Assembly (NCBI GenBank): GCA_031411835.1
Contig: JANOBV010000310.1
Span: 1 to 26,797, forward strand
Reading direction: 5' to 3'
DNA length: 26,797 bases
Source of the DNA: JADKIH01 sp031411835
GTDB lineage: Bacteria; Bacteroidota; Bacteroidia; AKYH767-A; 2013-40CM-41-45
Shown: positions 1 through 8,381 of the stretch, one piece after another
How the letters are laid out: each line of letters begins with the position of its first letter
Position numbering within the stretch: position 1 is the first letter of the stretch
Notes under the pieces: generated by a model
Told to the model about the DNA's origin: nothing
What the model saw: only the letters and a program-made list of their open reading frames with translations
The model's database searches: none
Position numbers and translations under genes: made by a program

Positions 1-1
1 G

Positions 2-1798
2 CTTGCTGTAGCTTCAAACATTACAAATCTTTGGGCAACTCAGGAGTATGGAAAATATTCAACTCGAGGTCCATCGGAATTAACCGCCGACAAAGAAAAT
101 AAAACTACAGGACTTGATCGCGATTATATCACTGATTGGAGTTATGGAATAGGAGAGACGTTCACATTATTGATTCCCGATTTCAAAGGTGGAGCAAGTG
201 AAGCGATCTCAACAAACAACAAAGATGCATTGAAAGAAGTAGATACAAATTACCGCCAATATGTTGGAAGTTTTGGTGCTTACTTCGGCGATCAACCATT
301 TACAGGTGGACCATTATACATTGGTGCAATTTTAATTCTACTTTTTGTGATCGGATTATTTGTTGTTGAAGGTCCGTTGAAATGGTGGATCCTTGCATCG
401 ACTATACTTTCCATTCTTCTAAGTTGGGGAAAATATTTTATGTCGTTCACGAATTTCTTTCTCGATAATGTTCCGGGCTATGATAAATTCAGAGCGGTAA
501 CTACAATTCTCGTCATCGCTGAATTTACTATTCCATTGATGGCAGTTCTTGCTGTCGATAAAATGATCAAGGAGGAAGATTTCTTTGCTCGCTATAAAAA
601 GAAATTATTTATGGCAATGGGAATTGTCATCGGTTTTGTATTTCTGGTGAAAATTTCTCCGGGAACATTTACTCGTTTATATACCGACAGAGAATACGAA
701 CAAGTAAGTGAGTCTGTAAAAGGACAACAAAACGCAGGACAGATTGTCGATGATTTTTTCACAGGTGTTTCTGCTGCTCGTGAACATATTGTTAGCAGTG
801 ATGCAGGAAGAAGTTTGATCTTGTTAATTCTTGCAGGAGCATTGGTATTAGGTTTTGTTAAATATCGTTACAAACAAGAATTTCTGATCTATGGATTGCT
901 TGTCTTGATTGCAATCGATTTAATTGGAGTTGATAGAAGGTATGTTGATTCAGATTCATTCTCAAAGAAGGCAGCTCATAGCGCACCATTCCCGGAAACG
1001 TCGGCTGATCAGATGATAAAGACTGATCCAACTTTGTCTTATCGCGTTTTGAATCTTGCTGCAAATACTTTCAACGATGCAAGTACATCGTATTACCATC
1101 AGTCAATTGGAGGTTATCACGGTGCAAAATTGAAACGTTATAAAGAACTGATTGACCGTCGTATTTCTCCTGAGATAACTGCATTGAAAACTGCAATGCA
1201 AAAACCGGATTCGTCTACGCGAGATTTCTTAGCAAGTCAATCGACATTGAATATGCTAAATACAAAGTACATCATTTATAATCCGGGCGCTCAGCCGATC
1301 GTGAATCAGGGCGCTTTAGGAAATGCATGGTTTGTTTCTGAATACAAAATGGTCGCGAATGCAGATGCTGAACTTGCTGCATTGGACAATTTTAATCCGA
1401 AGACAACAGCGATCATTGATCAACGATTCACTGATAAGATTTCAGGATTAAATTTACAAACCGATTCCACTTCAAGTATTAAGTTGACTTCTTACAAACC
1501 GAATCATCTTAATTACGAATCAAATTCTAATGCAGAACAACTTGCAGTTTTCTCTGAGATCTATTACGACAAAGGATGGAATGCATACGTTGATGGTAAG
1601 TTAGTCGACTATGTTCGCACTGACTATGTATTACGTGCAATGCGTGTTCCGGCAGGAAAGCACCAGGTAGAGTGGAAATTCGAACCGACTTTAGTTGCTA
1701 CGGGTGGGAAGATCACACTCGCAGGATCTGTTTTGTTGATCTTATTTTTTGCCGGAGTAATGTACAATGAATATAAGTCAACAAGAAAGGCTGCTTAA
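2..1798 (+). CDS. YfhO-family multispanning membrane protein, 5' partial
   Basis: The frame is open from base 2, so the gene begins outside the window and the 598 visible codons are its C-terminal part. The TTG at 170 is only an internal codon. Seen: an extracytoplasmic start (YGKYSTRG, RDYITDWSYG, LLIPDFKGG), then about six hydrophobic segments between roughly visible residues 100 and 310, a long soluble region, the ending YYDKGWNAYVDGK...VPAGKHQVEWKF, and a last membrane helix near the C terminus. This layout is typical of YfhO proteins, which have a GT-C-like fold. Firmicute members take part in glycosylating cell-wall polymers; the role of Bacteroidota members is not settled. It is first in a run of five co-directional genes, 3 bases before a glycosyltransferase, which favours a role in glycan export or transfer at the membrane. 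Family assignment is fairly sure; substrate unknown. Confidence 0.85.
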   Translation, partial: LAVASNITNLWATQEYGKYSTRGPSELTADKENKTTGLDRDYITDWSYGIGETFTLLIPDFKGGASEAISTNNKDALKEVDTNYRQYVGSFGAYFGDQPFTGGPLYIGAILILLFVIGLFVVEGPLKWWILASTILSILLSWGKYFMSFTNFFLDNVPGYDKFRAVTTILVIAEFTIPLMAVLAVDKMIKEEDFFARYKKKLFMAMGIVIGFVFLVKISPGTFTRLYTDREYEQVSESVKGQQNAGQIVDDFFTGVSAAREHIVSSDAGRSLILLILAGALVLGFVKYRYKQEFLIYGLLVLIAIDLIGVDRRYVDSDSFSKKAAHSAPFPETSADQMIKTDPTLSYRVLNLAANTFNDASTSYYHQSIGGYHGAKLKRYKELIDRRISPEITALKTAMQKPDSSTRDFLASQSTLNMLNTKYIIYNPGAQPIVNQGALGNAWFVSEYKMVANADAELAALDNFNPKTTAIIDQRFTDKISGLNLQTDSTSSIKLTSYKPNHLNYESNSNAEQLAVFSEIYYDKGWNAYVDGKLVDYVRTDYVLRAMRVPAGKHQVEWKFEPTLVATGGKITLAGSVLLILFFAGVMYNEYKSTRKAA

Positions 1799-1801
1799 GA
1801 A

Positions 1802-3124
1802 TTGAAGAAAGTATTGATCATCACTTATTATTGGCCGCCTAGTGGAGGCTCGGGAGTTCAACGATGGATGTACTTTGCCAAATATTTACCCAATTTTGAT
1901 ATAGAGCCAATTGTATTGACAGTTCGGCCCGATTATGCTTCATATAAATTCATCGATAAAAGCTTTGAATCGAAAACGGAAGGAATAAAAGTTTTTAAAA
2001 CAAAATCGAATGAACCGTTTAACTTGTATTCAAAATTAATAGGTAAAAGTAAATCTGATGCTATCCCACAAGCTTTTACCGGTGAATCTGATCCTAATTT
2101 AATTCAGAAGTTCAGTCGTTTTGTTCGTGGAAATTTTTTTATCCCTGATGCGCGAATTGGTTGGGTGAATTATGCTTATCACGAAGCAGTCAAAATAATT
2201 CAAGACGAAAAAATAGACCTAATTATAACAACTGGTCCACCTCATTCGAGTCACCTGATTGGTTTAAAATTAAGATCTAAATATAATTTAAAGTGGATTG
2301 CTGATTTTAGGGATCCTTGGACTGAATTGTTTTACAATAAATTATTTTACAGGACACGCTTTGCAAATGCAAAAGATAGAAAGCTTGAAGAAAGAGTTTT
2401 GAACTCTGCAGATAAAGTCATTACAATTGGTCCAACATTAGCTACTATTCTTGAAAAGAAAATTGTAAAAGAGGGAAAAACAAATTCGAATGTTGAGTTT
2501 ATTTATAATGGATACGATCAAGAGATCTTTAAGGATCTTGTAAGAACTCAAATAAATGAAAAATTTACAATTTGTCATTTAGGGATACTAAGCGATAATC
2601 AACCGATAGATGGTTTTATTGATGCCATGAAATTACTCATTGATAAAAATGATTCTCTTGCTAATCCAATTAAAATTCAATTAGTGGGGAAAATTGCTCC
2701 CGGAATATTAAAGCGAATTCACGAACTTGACGGTAAGATAGAGCTTGATTTGCTTGAATACATGCCTCATAAATTGGCAATGCAGCAAATTATGAATGCT
2801 GACTTGCTATTTAATAGCTTAGCTGAAGTTCCTAATGGCAAATATTTGATCTCAGGAAAGTTAATTGAGTATATTGCAACAGGTAATCCGATATTATGTT
2901 TAGGCTCACCTGATGGCGATGCAGCAGAATTGTTGGAACAGTTTCCCGATTCAAAAGTAATCGACCGTAAAAATAGTGGAGAGGTTTATACTTTGATCCA
3001 GAAAGTATATACTAATTGGATTGAGAAAAAATACCCGAATACACAAAAGTCATTGATAGAAAAATATTCGAGATACAGCTCTACTATTAAACTATCGAAA
3101 ATAATTAACGGATTGTTAAACTAA
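1802..3124 (+). CDS. GT4-type glycosyltransferase (GT-B fold)
   Basis: A 440-residue cytoplasmic protein opening with KKVLIITYYWPPSGGSGVQR, the N-terminal signature of GT4-like enzymes in Bacteroidota glycan clusters. ITTGPPHSSHLIGLKL and WIADFRDPW (about residues 141-175) belong to the acceptor domain. The C-terminal half (IYNGYD, ICHLGILSDNQP, then KYLISGKLIEYIATGNPILCLG at about residues 350-372) is the nucleotide-sugar-binding domain, with the usual Glu in the KLIEYIA segment. It probably transfers a sugar from a nucleotide donor to a lipid-linked or surface glycan. The start is TTG, 3 bases after the preceding stop; no ATG lies nearer than residue 23, and beginning there would delete the conserved first strand, so TTG is preferred. 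Donor and acceptor cannot be read from the sequence. Confidence 0.85.
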   Translation: MKKVLIITYYWPPSGGSGVQRWMYFAKYLPNFDIEPIVLTVRPDYASYKFIDKSFESKTEGIKVFKTKSNEPFNLYSKLIGKSKSDAIPQAFTGESDPNLIQKFSRFVRGNFFIPDARIGWVNYAYHEAVKIIQDEKIDLIITTGPPHSSHLIGLKLRSKYNLKWIADFRDPWTELFYNKLFYRTRFANAKDRKLEERVLNSADKVITIGPTLATILEKKIVKEGKTNSNVEFIYNGYDQEIFKDLVRTQINEKFTICHLGILSDNQPIDGFIDAMKLLIDKNDSLANPIKIQLVGKIAPGILKRIHELDGKIELDLLEYMPHKLAMQQIMNADLLFNSLAEVPNGKYLISGKLIEYIATGNPILCLGSPDGDAAELLEQFPDSKVIDRKNSGEVYTLIQKVYTNWIEKKYPNTQKSLIEKYSRYSSTIKLSKIINGLLN

Positions 3125-3137
3125 TTAGAATACGATT

Positions 3138-3782
3138 ATGGATTTTGTTTTTGAAAAAGTAAAAAAAGTATTGATACTCGGACCGCATCCGGACGATATG
3201 GAATTTGGATGTTTGGGAACTGTACTTAAATTCATGCAACAGAATGTAGAAATTCATTTAGCTGTATTTAGCATGTGTGAAAAATCTGTTCCTGAAGGAT
3301 TACCGAAAGATGTGATCAAGAAAGAGCTACTCGAAGTGGCGAATCTACTTGGATTAAAATCAAACCAAATTCATTTGTTTGATTATGAAGTAAGAGAATT
3401 TCCAAAATATCGTCAAGAAATCTTGGAAGACATGGTTAAGTTAGGCAAAGTGATTCAACCCGATTTGGTTTTTATTCCAAGTAGCACTGATATACATCAA
3501 GATCATCAGACAATACATAATGAAGGAACAAGAGCATTTAAATTCAACATGATCCTAGGATATGAAATGCCTTGGAACAATTTTAATTTTCATGCAGATC
3601 TGTTTGTTAAATTGCCGATTGATCTCGTAAATAGAAAAATTGAACTGATCAACGTTTATAAATCTCAAAAGCACAGAGTCTACAGCGAAAGTGATTTTCT
3701 AAAATCATTATTGAAAATTCGCGGTACACAGATCAAATCAGAATATGCTGAAGCTTTTGAAGTAATTAGATTAATTGGATAA
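3138..3782 (+). CDS. PIG-L/LmbE family deacetylase
   Basis: A 214-residue zinc-dependent deacetylase. The motif GPHPDD at residues 15-20 supplies metal ligands His17 and Asp20 and the likely base Asp19; HQDH at residues 120-123 supplies the third ligand (His123). This matches MshB/BshB-type enzymes, which remove acetyl from N-acetylglucosamine conjugates. KSQKHRVYSESDF near the C terminus is also usual for the family. Length is normal. It lies 13 bases after the glycosyltransferase and 11 bases before an LpxD-like N-acyltransferase, so it probably frees an amine on an amino sugar of the cluster's product, which the next enzyme re-acylates (inference). A bacillithiol-type role (BshB) is the main alternative, but no bshA or bshC is in view. 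Confidence 0.88.
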   Translation: MDFVFEKVKKVLILGPHPDDMEFGCLGTVLKFMQQNVEIHLAVFSMCEKSVPEGLPKDVIKKELLEVANLLGLKSNQIHLFDYEVREFPKYRQEILEDMVKLGKVIQPDLVFIPSSTDIHQDHQTIHNEGTRAFKFNMILGYEMPWNNFNFHADLFVKLPIDLVNRKIELINVYKSQKHRVYSESDFLKSLLKIRGTQIKSEYAEAFEVIRLIG

Positions 3783-3793
3783 ATTATAGTTAG

Positions 3794-4717
3794 ATGCCTC
3801 TACTCTCAGAAATAATTTCTTTACTAAAGTTAAATGGTCATCAAATCATTGATTCCGGAATTGATCCAAATATTTCAATAGTTGGCGGGAAAAATATTTT
3901 CGAAGCCGGTGCTAATGAAATAACTTTTCTTTCGTCTAAATACAAGGAGCAGGCAAGTGCTTTGCTTTCTAATGTAAAAGCACCTCTAGTAATTCTCGAC
4001 TCTGAATTGATGAGTGATTTGGGCAATACTAAATTTAGTTTTTGCATTGCTCTGTCAAATGAGCCAAAAAGTACAATGGTTGATTGTCTTAAGAAATTTT
4101 TTGAAGAGAAGATAAAACCGGAAATTCATCCTACTGCAATAATTAATTCTACTGCAAAGATTGGGAAACAGAATTTTATCGGTGCATATACAGTAATTGA
4201 TAAAGATGTTATAATAGGCGATAACTGTGTGATCGAATCAAATGTGAATATCCGTCATAGCTGCGTCATTGGAAACAATGTTCTAATCAAAAGTGGAACG
4301 GTGATAGGAGGAAAGGGCTTTGGTTATGTAAAAGATGCTAATGGTGTCTGGGAAAATTTCCCGCATTTTGGAAAAGTGATAATCGAAGATAATGTTGAAA
4401 TTGGAAGTAACACTTGCATTGATCGTGGTGCATTGGGAGATACAATTCTTAAGAAAGGCGTAAAAGTTGATAACCTTGTTCACGTCGCACATAATGTAAG
4501 AGTTGAAGAAAACTCATTGCTAATTGCTGATTCAATGATTGGTGGAAGTGTAATAATTGGAAAGAATACATGGATAGCACCTTCTGCTGTTTTGAGAAAT
4601 GGAATTACTATTGGTTCTGATTGTGTAGTCGGCATGGGTGCCATCGTAACTAAAAGTGTAGCAGATGGCGAAACTGTAGCAGGTAATCCCGCTGCTACAA
4701 TTCAAAAGAAAAAGTAA
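3794..4717 (+). CDS. LpxD-like sugar N-acyltransferase (left-handed beta helix)
   Basis: A 307-residue protein with an LpxD-type N-terminal uridine-binding-like domain (about residues 25-95, GANEITFLSSKYKEQ) followed by hexapeptide repeats that build a left-handed beta helix. GGKGFGYVKDANGVWENFPH and VEIGSNTCIDRGALGDT are LpxD signatures. His233 in HVAHNV aligns with the catalytic His of E. coli LpxD. LpxD adds a 3-hydroxyacyl chain from ACP to the 2-amine of UDP-3-O-acyl-glucosamine in lipid A synthesis. Here it is not beside lpxA, lpxB, lpxC or fabZ but follows a PIG-L deacetylase by 11 bases and precedes an asparagine-synthase-type gene by 5, so it may be a paralogue acting on another amino sugar. 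Whether it is the genome's only LpxD cannot be told from this window. Confidence 0.85.
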   Translation: MPLLSEIISLLKLNGHQIIDSGIDPNISIVGGKNIFEAGANEITFLSSKYKEQASALLSNVKAPLVILDSELMSDLGNTKFSFCIALSNEPKSTMVDCLKKFFEEKIKPEIHPTAIINSTAKIGKQNFIGAYTVIDKDVIIGDNCVIESNVNIRHSCVIGNNVLIKSGTVIGGKGFGYVKDANGVWENFPHFGKVIIEDNVEIGSNTCIDRGALGDTILKKGVKVDNLVHVAHNVRVEENSLLIADSMIGGSVIIGKNTWIAPSAVLRNGITIGSDCVVGMGAIVTKSVADGETVAGNPAATIQKKK

Positions 4718-4722
4718 GATCA

Positions 4723-6552
4723 ATGTGTGGTATTTCAGGTTTTATTGACCCAAAACTTTCTGTAGAAGAAGCAAATGTCGTGATCTTAGATATGCTAAAG
4801 AGCATAAGTCATCGCGGTCCGGATTCTAGTAAAACTTTTATTTCATCACCTCTGGCATTTGGTCATAATCGTTTAAGTATTATTGACCTTAGTGCAGATG
4901 GTGATCAACCAATGTCTTATTATGATTGCACTATTGTTTTCAACGGTGAAATTTATAATTATATAGAAGTTCGAAATGAATTAAAAGCACTTGGTTATAA
5001 TTTCGTTACTCAATCTGATACTGAAGTAATTCTTGCTGCGTATAATAAGTGGGGAAAGAAATGTGTTGAGAAATTTGTTGGGATGTGGGCTTTTGCTTTG
5101 TGGGATAACAAACTGAATGAACTTTTTTGCTCAAGAGATAGATTTGGAATAAAACCGTTTTATTATTTGTTGAAAGATGGTAGATTCTATTTTGGATCCG
5201 AATATAAAGCACTAAAAAAGTCGCCGATTTTTTCTTCGGAACTTAATTTGGATCAAATTAGTAGAGGATTGCAGCTTGGTTGGGTTTGTTATGCTGATGA
5301 AACATATTATTCTGAACTGCATTCATTACCTGCTGCCTGTAATATGGTTTTTAAAAATGGAAATGTCGTCACTGAAAAATATTGGGAAATTGATGTAACC
5401 AAAAAATTTGTCGGGTCAGAGGAAGAGAAGAAAGCAACCTTTAAGTCTTTGTTCATGGATAGCATAATGCTTCACATGAGAGCGGATGTTGAAGTAGGAG
5501 GATGTCTAAGTGGTGGACTCGATAGTTCGTCAATTGCTGCTTCTGTTTCCAAACTTTTTCCTGAACAGCAATTCAAAACATTCACAATTTACTATGAAGG
5601 AAAAGGTGAAGTTGATGAACGTCCTTGGGTGAATGAAGTACTAAAACAAAATAAAAATCTGGTTGACTTCTCTTATTCGCCATCGCAATCAGAAATTCCG
5701 GAAGGATTTGAAAATACATTATACCATGCAGATGTTCCTATAACAGGTTCTTCTCCGGTGTCACAGTATTTTGTAATGAAATTAGCGGGTAAACAAAAGA
5801 TAAAAGTAATTCTCGATGGACAGGGTGCTGATGAATATCTGGCCGGTTATATGCATTCATTTTACAGACTAACCGGCGGCTTATTCAAAAAATTGAAATT
5901 TGGATCAATGCTTTTTGAATTCAATAAACATGTAGGAATGCAAAAATTTTCATTGAAAAAGAAAGTTGATGTATTTGCGAAAAGTGTTTATTCCGGATTT
6001 CAATCTGAAGATGCTTTGTATCAAATGGAATATAAAAATTATTACCCTTTTTTGTCAAACAGATCGGAAAGGAATTTCTCTCTTGAAAAACAAAATGGAA
6101 GTAACCTAAATAATTTCCTTTACCATTTATTATTCAATACTTCCTTACCTTCTCTGTTGCACTTTGAGGATAGAAATTCAATGGCTTTTTCAATTGAATC
6201 TAGAGTGCCGTTTCTAGATCATCGACTTGTAGAGTTTGTATTTTCACTGGACGATGATGATAAACTTAGTTCCGGAATTACGAAGAAGATCTTACGGAAT
6301 TCGATGGAAGGAATTTTACCAGATGCAATTAAAAACAGAACTGATAAAAAAGGCTTTGTAACTCCGGGAGAAGTAAAATGGTTGAAAGGACCATTAAACT
6401 ATTTGATCAAAGAATACGAGCATGGCAATAGTGACTTCCTAAATAAAAATAAAGTTGCAAGTGCCCTGAACTCATTTAACAATGGTGATGTTTCAAAAGC
6501 AAATTTGATCTGGCGTGTTGTAGTATTGAATCGCTGGCTAAAGAAAAATTAG
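4723..6552 (+). CDS. asnB: Glutamine-hydrolysing asparagine synthase family amidotransferase
   Basis: A 609-residue class II glutamine amidotransferase. The start MCGISGFID puts the nucleophile at Cys2 after Met removal; HRGPD, FNGEIYNY and SDTEV complete the glutaminase domain (about residues 1-190). The synthetase domain carries the ATP-pyrophosphatase loop SGGLDSS at residues 263-269, LDGQGADEYLAGY, and SIESRVPFLDHRLVEF near residue 490. Family chemistry is ATP-dependent amidation of a carboxylate using glutamine, giving asparagine in the housekeeping form. Members in polysaccharide clusters often amidate uronic acids or similar groups instead, and its place as last gene of a glycan operon suggests that here (inference). 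The gene symbol states family, not proven substrate. A two-way terminator follows 20 bases downstream. Confidence 0.88.
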   Translation: MCGISGFIDPKLSVEEANVVILDMLKSISHRGPDSSKTFISSPLAFGHNRLSIIDLSADGDQPMSYYDCTIVFNGEIYNYIEVRNELKALGYNFVTQSDTEVILAAYNKWGKKCVEKFVGMWAFALWDNKLNELFCSRDRFGIKPFYYLLKDGRFYFGSEYKALKKSPIFSSELNLDQISRGLQLGWVCYADETYYSELHSLPAACNMVFKNGNVVTEKYWEIDVTKKFVGSEEEKKATFKSLFMDSIMLHMRADVEVGGCLSGGLDSSSIAASVSKLFPEQQFKTFTIYYEGKGEVDERPWVNEVLKQNKNLVDFSYSPSQSEIPEGFENTLYHADVPITGSSPVSQYFVMKLAGKQKIKVILDGQGADEYLAGYMHSFYRLTGGLFKKLKFGSMLFEFNKHVGMQKFSLKKKVDVFAKSVYSGFQSEDALYQMEYKNYYPFLSNRSERNFSLEKQNGSNLNNFLYHLLFNTSLPSLLHFEDRNSMAFSIESRVPFLDHRLVEFVFSLDDDDKLSSGITKKILRNSMEGILPDAIKNRTDKKGFVTPGEVKWLKGPLNYLIKEYEHGNSDFLNKNKVASALNSFNNGDVSKANLIWRVVVLNRWLKKN

Positions 6553-6563
6553 GATTTATATAT

Positions 6564-6600
6564 AAAAAAAGACTGAACAAATTAAATGTTCAGCCTTTTT
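6564..6600. terminator. Bidirectional intrinsic terminator between convergent genes
   Basis: A 7-bp perfect stem (CTGAACA 6573-6579 with TGTTCAG 6587-6593) extends outward through one mismatch into an A-tract on the left and a T-tract on the right. It therefore works as hairpin plus U-run on either strand. It lies between the stop of the asparagine-synthase-type gene and the stop of the minus-strand DNRLRE gene. Confidence 0.85.
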
Positions 6601-6618
6601 TATTTGTTCAAAGTTTAA

Positions 6619-8154
6619 TCAATTTATAGTGACTTTTTGAGTATAGGATTTATTGTTGTTCGTTAATCTTGCCATGTAAATACCCGAAGCAAGTGATAAT
6701 TGTAATTGCATATCAGAGTTAAGTTCTTCCAAATTTTTTGAGTAAACCACTTCTCCAATACTGTTAAAGATTTCAAGATCTGATTTTCCTTTTATAGAAT
6801 GGAAGGATAAATTAAATGATCCATTTGATGGATTTGGATAAACTTTAAAAACATTTTTCACATTGCTAGTTTCGGTAACAGCATTATCAATTACAGAATA
6901 GCAAACATCTAGTTTGGGATGAAGATTGCGATCCGGATGATCACTTGATGCAAATAACAAACAACGATAATATGATTCACTATCTAGTTTTAACATTAAT
7001 CCCCAATTAGCATTTGGATTATTTACAAGATCTTGAATTAAAGCTGTAACATCAATATTTGTATAATCTTGTGTTGATGTGATACTCGCAGGAAGATAGG
7101 CTTGATTTACATTTGTAGTAGATGGTTGATTGTTCCATGTTACAGTATATTCATCCCATGGACTTGTAATTTTTTGTAGATAAGAATCGTTTGGACCTGA
7201 TGTTGTAGAGTGTAACCCACCAGCATTTCCACTTGTTGGATTGAAAAACAAGGATAGATCGGCACTTATAATTGTTGCATTGGTGGGAATATTGTCAAAA
7301 TTCCATTTGATCAATGAACGATGATTTGAAATAGCTCCGCCATTTGTCCAGGCAAGTGCATTCATTTCTTCTGTATTGCCAAAGTTTGAAGTATCATATC
7401 CACACGGTACGCAGTCGCCAATAAGGGCGTCAATTCCGTCACAAGATTCCGGTTGAAATGTAAAACAAGATGTATCTTTTGGTGAATAAGTGATTTCTAA
7501 CTTTGGATGCAACGCCGGATTCGGGTGATCACTGGATGCAAATAATAAACATCTGTAATAACTTTCAGAAATAAGTTTTATCATCATTCCATTATTGAGT
7601 GAGGGATTGTTTACAAAGTCTTGAACAATAGCTGTAATATCCACTTGATAGTCTTGTGTTGATGTAAGGCTTGCAGGAACGTAAGCTTGATTGTTCGATG
7701 TAGTAGATGGTTGATTGTTCCATGTAACTGTGTGTTCGTCCCAAGCAGATGTGATTTCTTGGATGTATGCTTCATTCGATCCTGAAGTTTGAGAATGCAA
7801 ACCACTCGCGTTAGAGCTAGTTGGATTATAAAATAATGTCAAAGTCGCATTCAACACATTTGCAGATGTTGGTATTCCGGAAAGGTCGAATTTAATAAGA
7901 GATCGATGATCCGAAATACTTCCTCCATTTGTCCAAGCAAGGGCATTAAATTCTTCACCATCTCCAAAATTGGAATTGTCATATCCACAAGGAACACAAT
8001 TTCCAATTAATGCATCAATTCCACATGTACCATCAGGTTGCAAAATAATTGAAATTCCTTCAGCAGCAAAAGATGCATTTGCTCCAAATGTAAGTAAGAA
8101 AATAGCTAAACGAATTTTCGTTAATCTAATTTCAATTAAATTTTTAAGTTTCAT
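6619..8154 (-). CDS. Secreted tandem DNRLRE-domain protein with type A T9SS sorting tail
   Basis: A 511-residue exported protein. A signal peptide (hydrophobic AIFLLTFGANASF, probable cleavage near SFA-AEG) is followed by two copies of a roughly 194-residue DNRLRE-type module, each with a Cys-rich start (CxGIDALIGxCVPCGYD), SLIKxxxxxIPT, WDExTVTWNNQPSTT and YYRCLLFASSDHP. The last 75 or so residues (VYPNPSNGSF...SGIYMARL...QKVTIN) form a type A T9SS C-terminal domain, so the protein should cross the outer membrane through T9SS and be anchored or released. DNRLRE domains are usually stalk or linker modules of surface proteins, and no catalytic domain is visible. The ATG at 8154 is chosen because a promoter -7 element overlaps the upstream in-frame TTG at 8181. 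Convergent with the glycan operon; monocistronic. Confidence 0.82.
   Translation of the reverse strand: MKLKNLIEIRLTKIRLAIFLLTFGANASFAAEGISIILQPDGTCGIDALIGNCVPCGYDNSNFGDGEEFNALAWTNGGSISDHRSLIKFDLSGIPTSANVLNATLTLFYNPTSSNASGLHSQTSGSNEAYIQEITSAWDEHTVTWNNQPSTTSNNQAYVPASLTSTQDYQVDITAIVQDFVNNPSLNNGMMIKLISESYYRCLLFASSDHPNPALHPKLEITYSPKDTSCFTFQPESCDGIDALIGDCVPCGYDTSNFGNTEEMNALAWTNGGAISNHRSLIKWNFDNIPTNATIISADLSLFFNPTSGNAGGLHSTTSGPNDSYLQKITSPWDEYTVTWNNQPSTTNVNQAYLPASITSTQDYTNIDVTALIQDLVNNPNANWGLMLKLDSESYYRCLLFASSDHPDRNLHPKLDVCYSVIDNAVTETSNVKNVFKVYPNPSNGSFNLSFHSIKGKSDLEIFNSIGEVVYSKNLEELNSDMQLQLSLASGIYMARLTNNNKSYTQKVTIN
6886..8025 (-). repeat. Tandem duplication of a 194-residue DNRLRE module
   Basis: Two adjacent copies run from about 8025 down to 7444 and from 7443 down to about 6886. 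They are clearly homologous along their whole length, with long identical stretches (ESYYRCLLFASSDHP, TVTWNNQPSTT, NALAWTNGG), and differ by about two single-residue indels. High identity over the full unit suggests a fairly recent intragenic duplication. Confidence 0.85.
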
Positions 8155-8178
8155 TTTCAGTTGTTTTGTGGATTTTAT

Positions 8179-8210
8179 CAAATATAGTATTTGGCTACTA
8201 AATTTACAAA
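8179..8210 (-). promoter_or_regulatory. Bacteroidota-type promoter of the DNRLRE gene
   Basis: Read on the minus strand, TTTG (8210-8207) is followed by 20 bases and TATATTTG (8186-8179), an exact match to the TTG-N19ish-TAnnTTTG consensus. Transcription should begin near 8172, giving a short leader of about 20 bases before the ATG at 8154 and ruling out the TTG at 8181 as start. Confidence 0.75.
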
Positions 8211-8312
8211 TTATGAAAGATACATTGATTTATATCTAAAATTTGAAGTATTCTTAAGACTGGATATTCAAAACAAAAATTTAGTAATCAACTTTTTCTA
8301 AATTAAAATAAT

Positions 8313-8356
8313 AAAAAAGCCGAACAGTAATTTCAAATGATTTTACTTTTCGGCTT
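8313..8356 (-). terminator. Terminator downstream of cyanophycinase
   Basis: GCCGAA (8319-8324) pairs with TTCGGC (8349-8354), and the stem continues inward past one mismatch with AGTAA/TTACT. On the minus strand the hairpin is followed by six T, so it ends transcription of the cyanophycinase gene that stops at 8382. Its position just upstream of the DNRLRE promoter separates the two minus-strand genes into independent units. Confidence 0.8.
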
Positions 8357-8381
8357 CTCAATTATGAGGTTTTAGAATTAT

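Noticed and set aside
170..172. TTG as the start of the YfhO-family gene
   Set aside because: The frame stays open and reads as conserved family sequence (YGKYSTRG, RDYITDWSYG) back to base 2, so this is an internal codon of a truncated gene.
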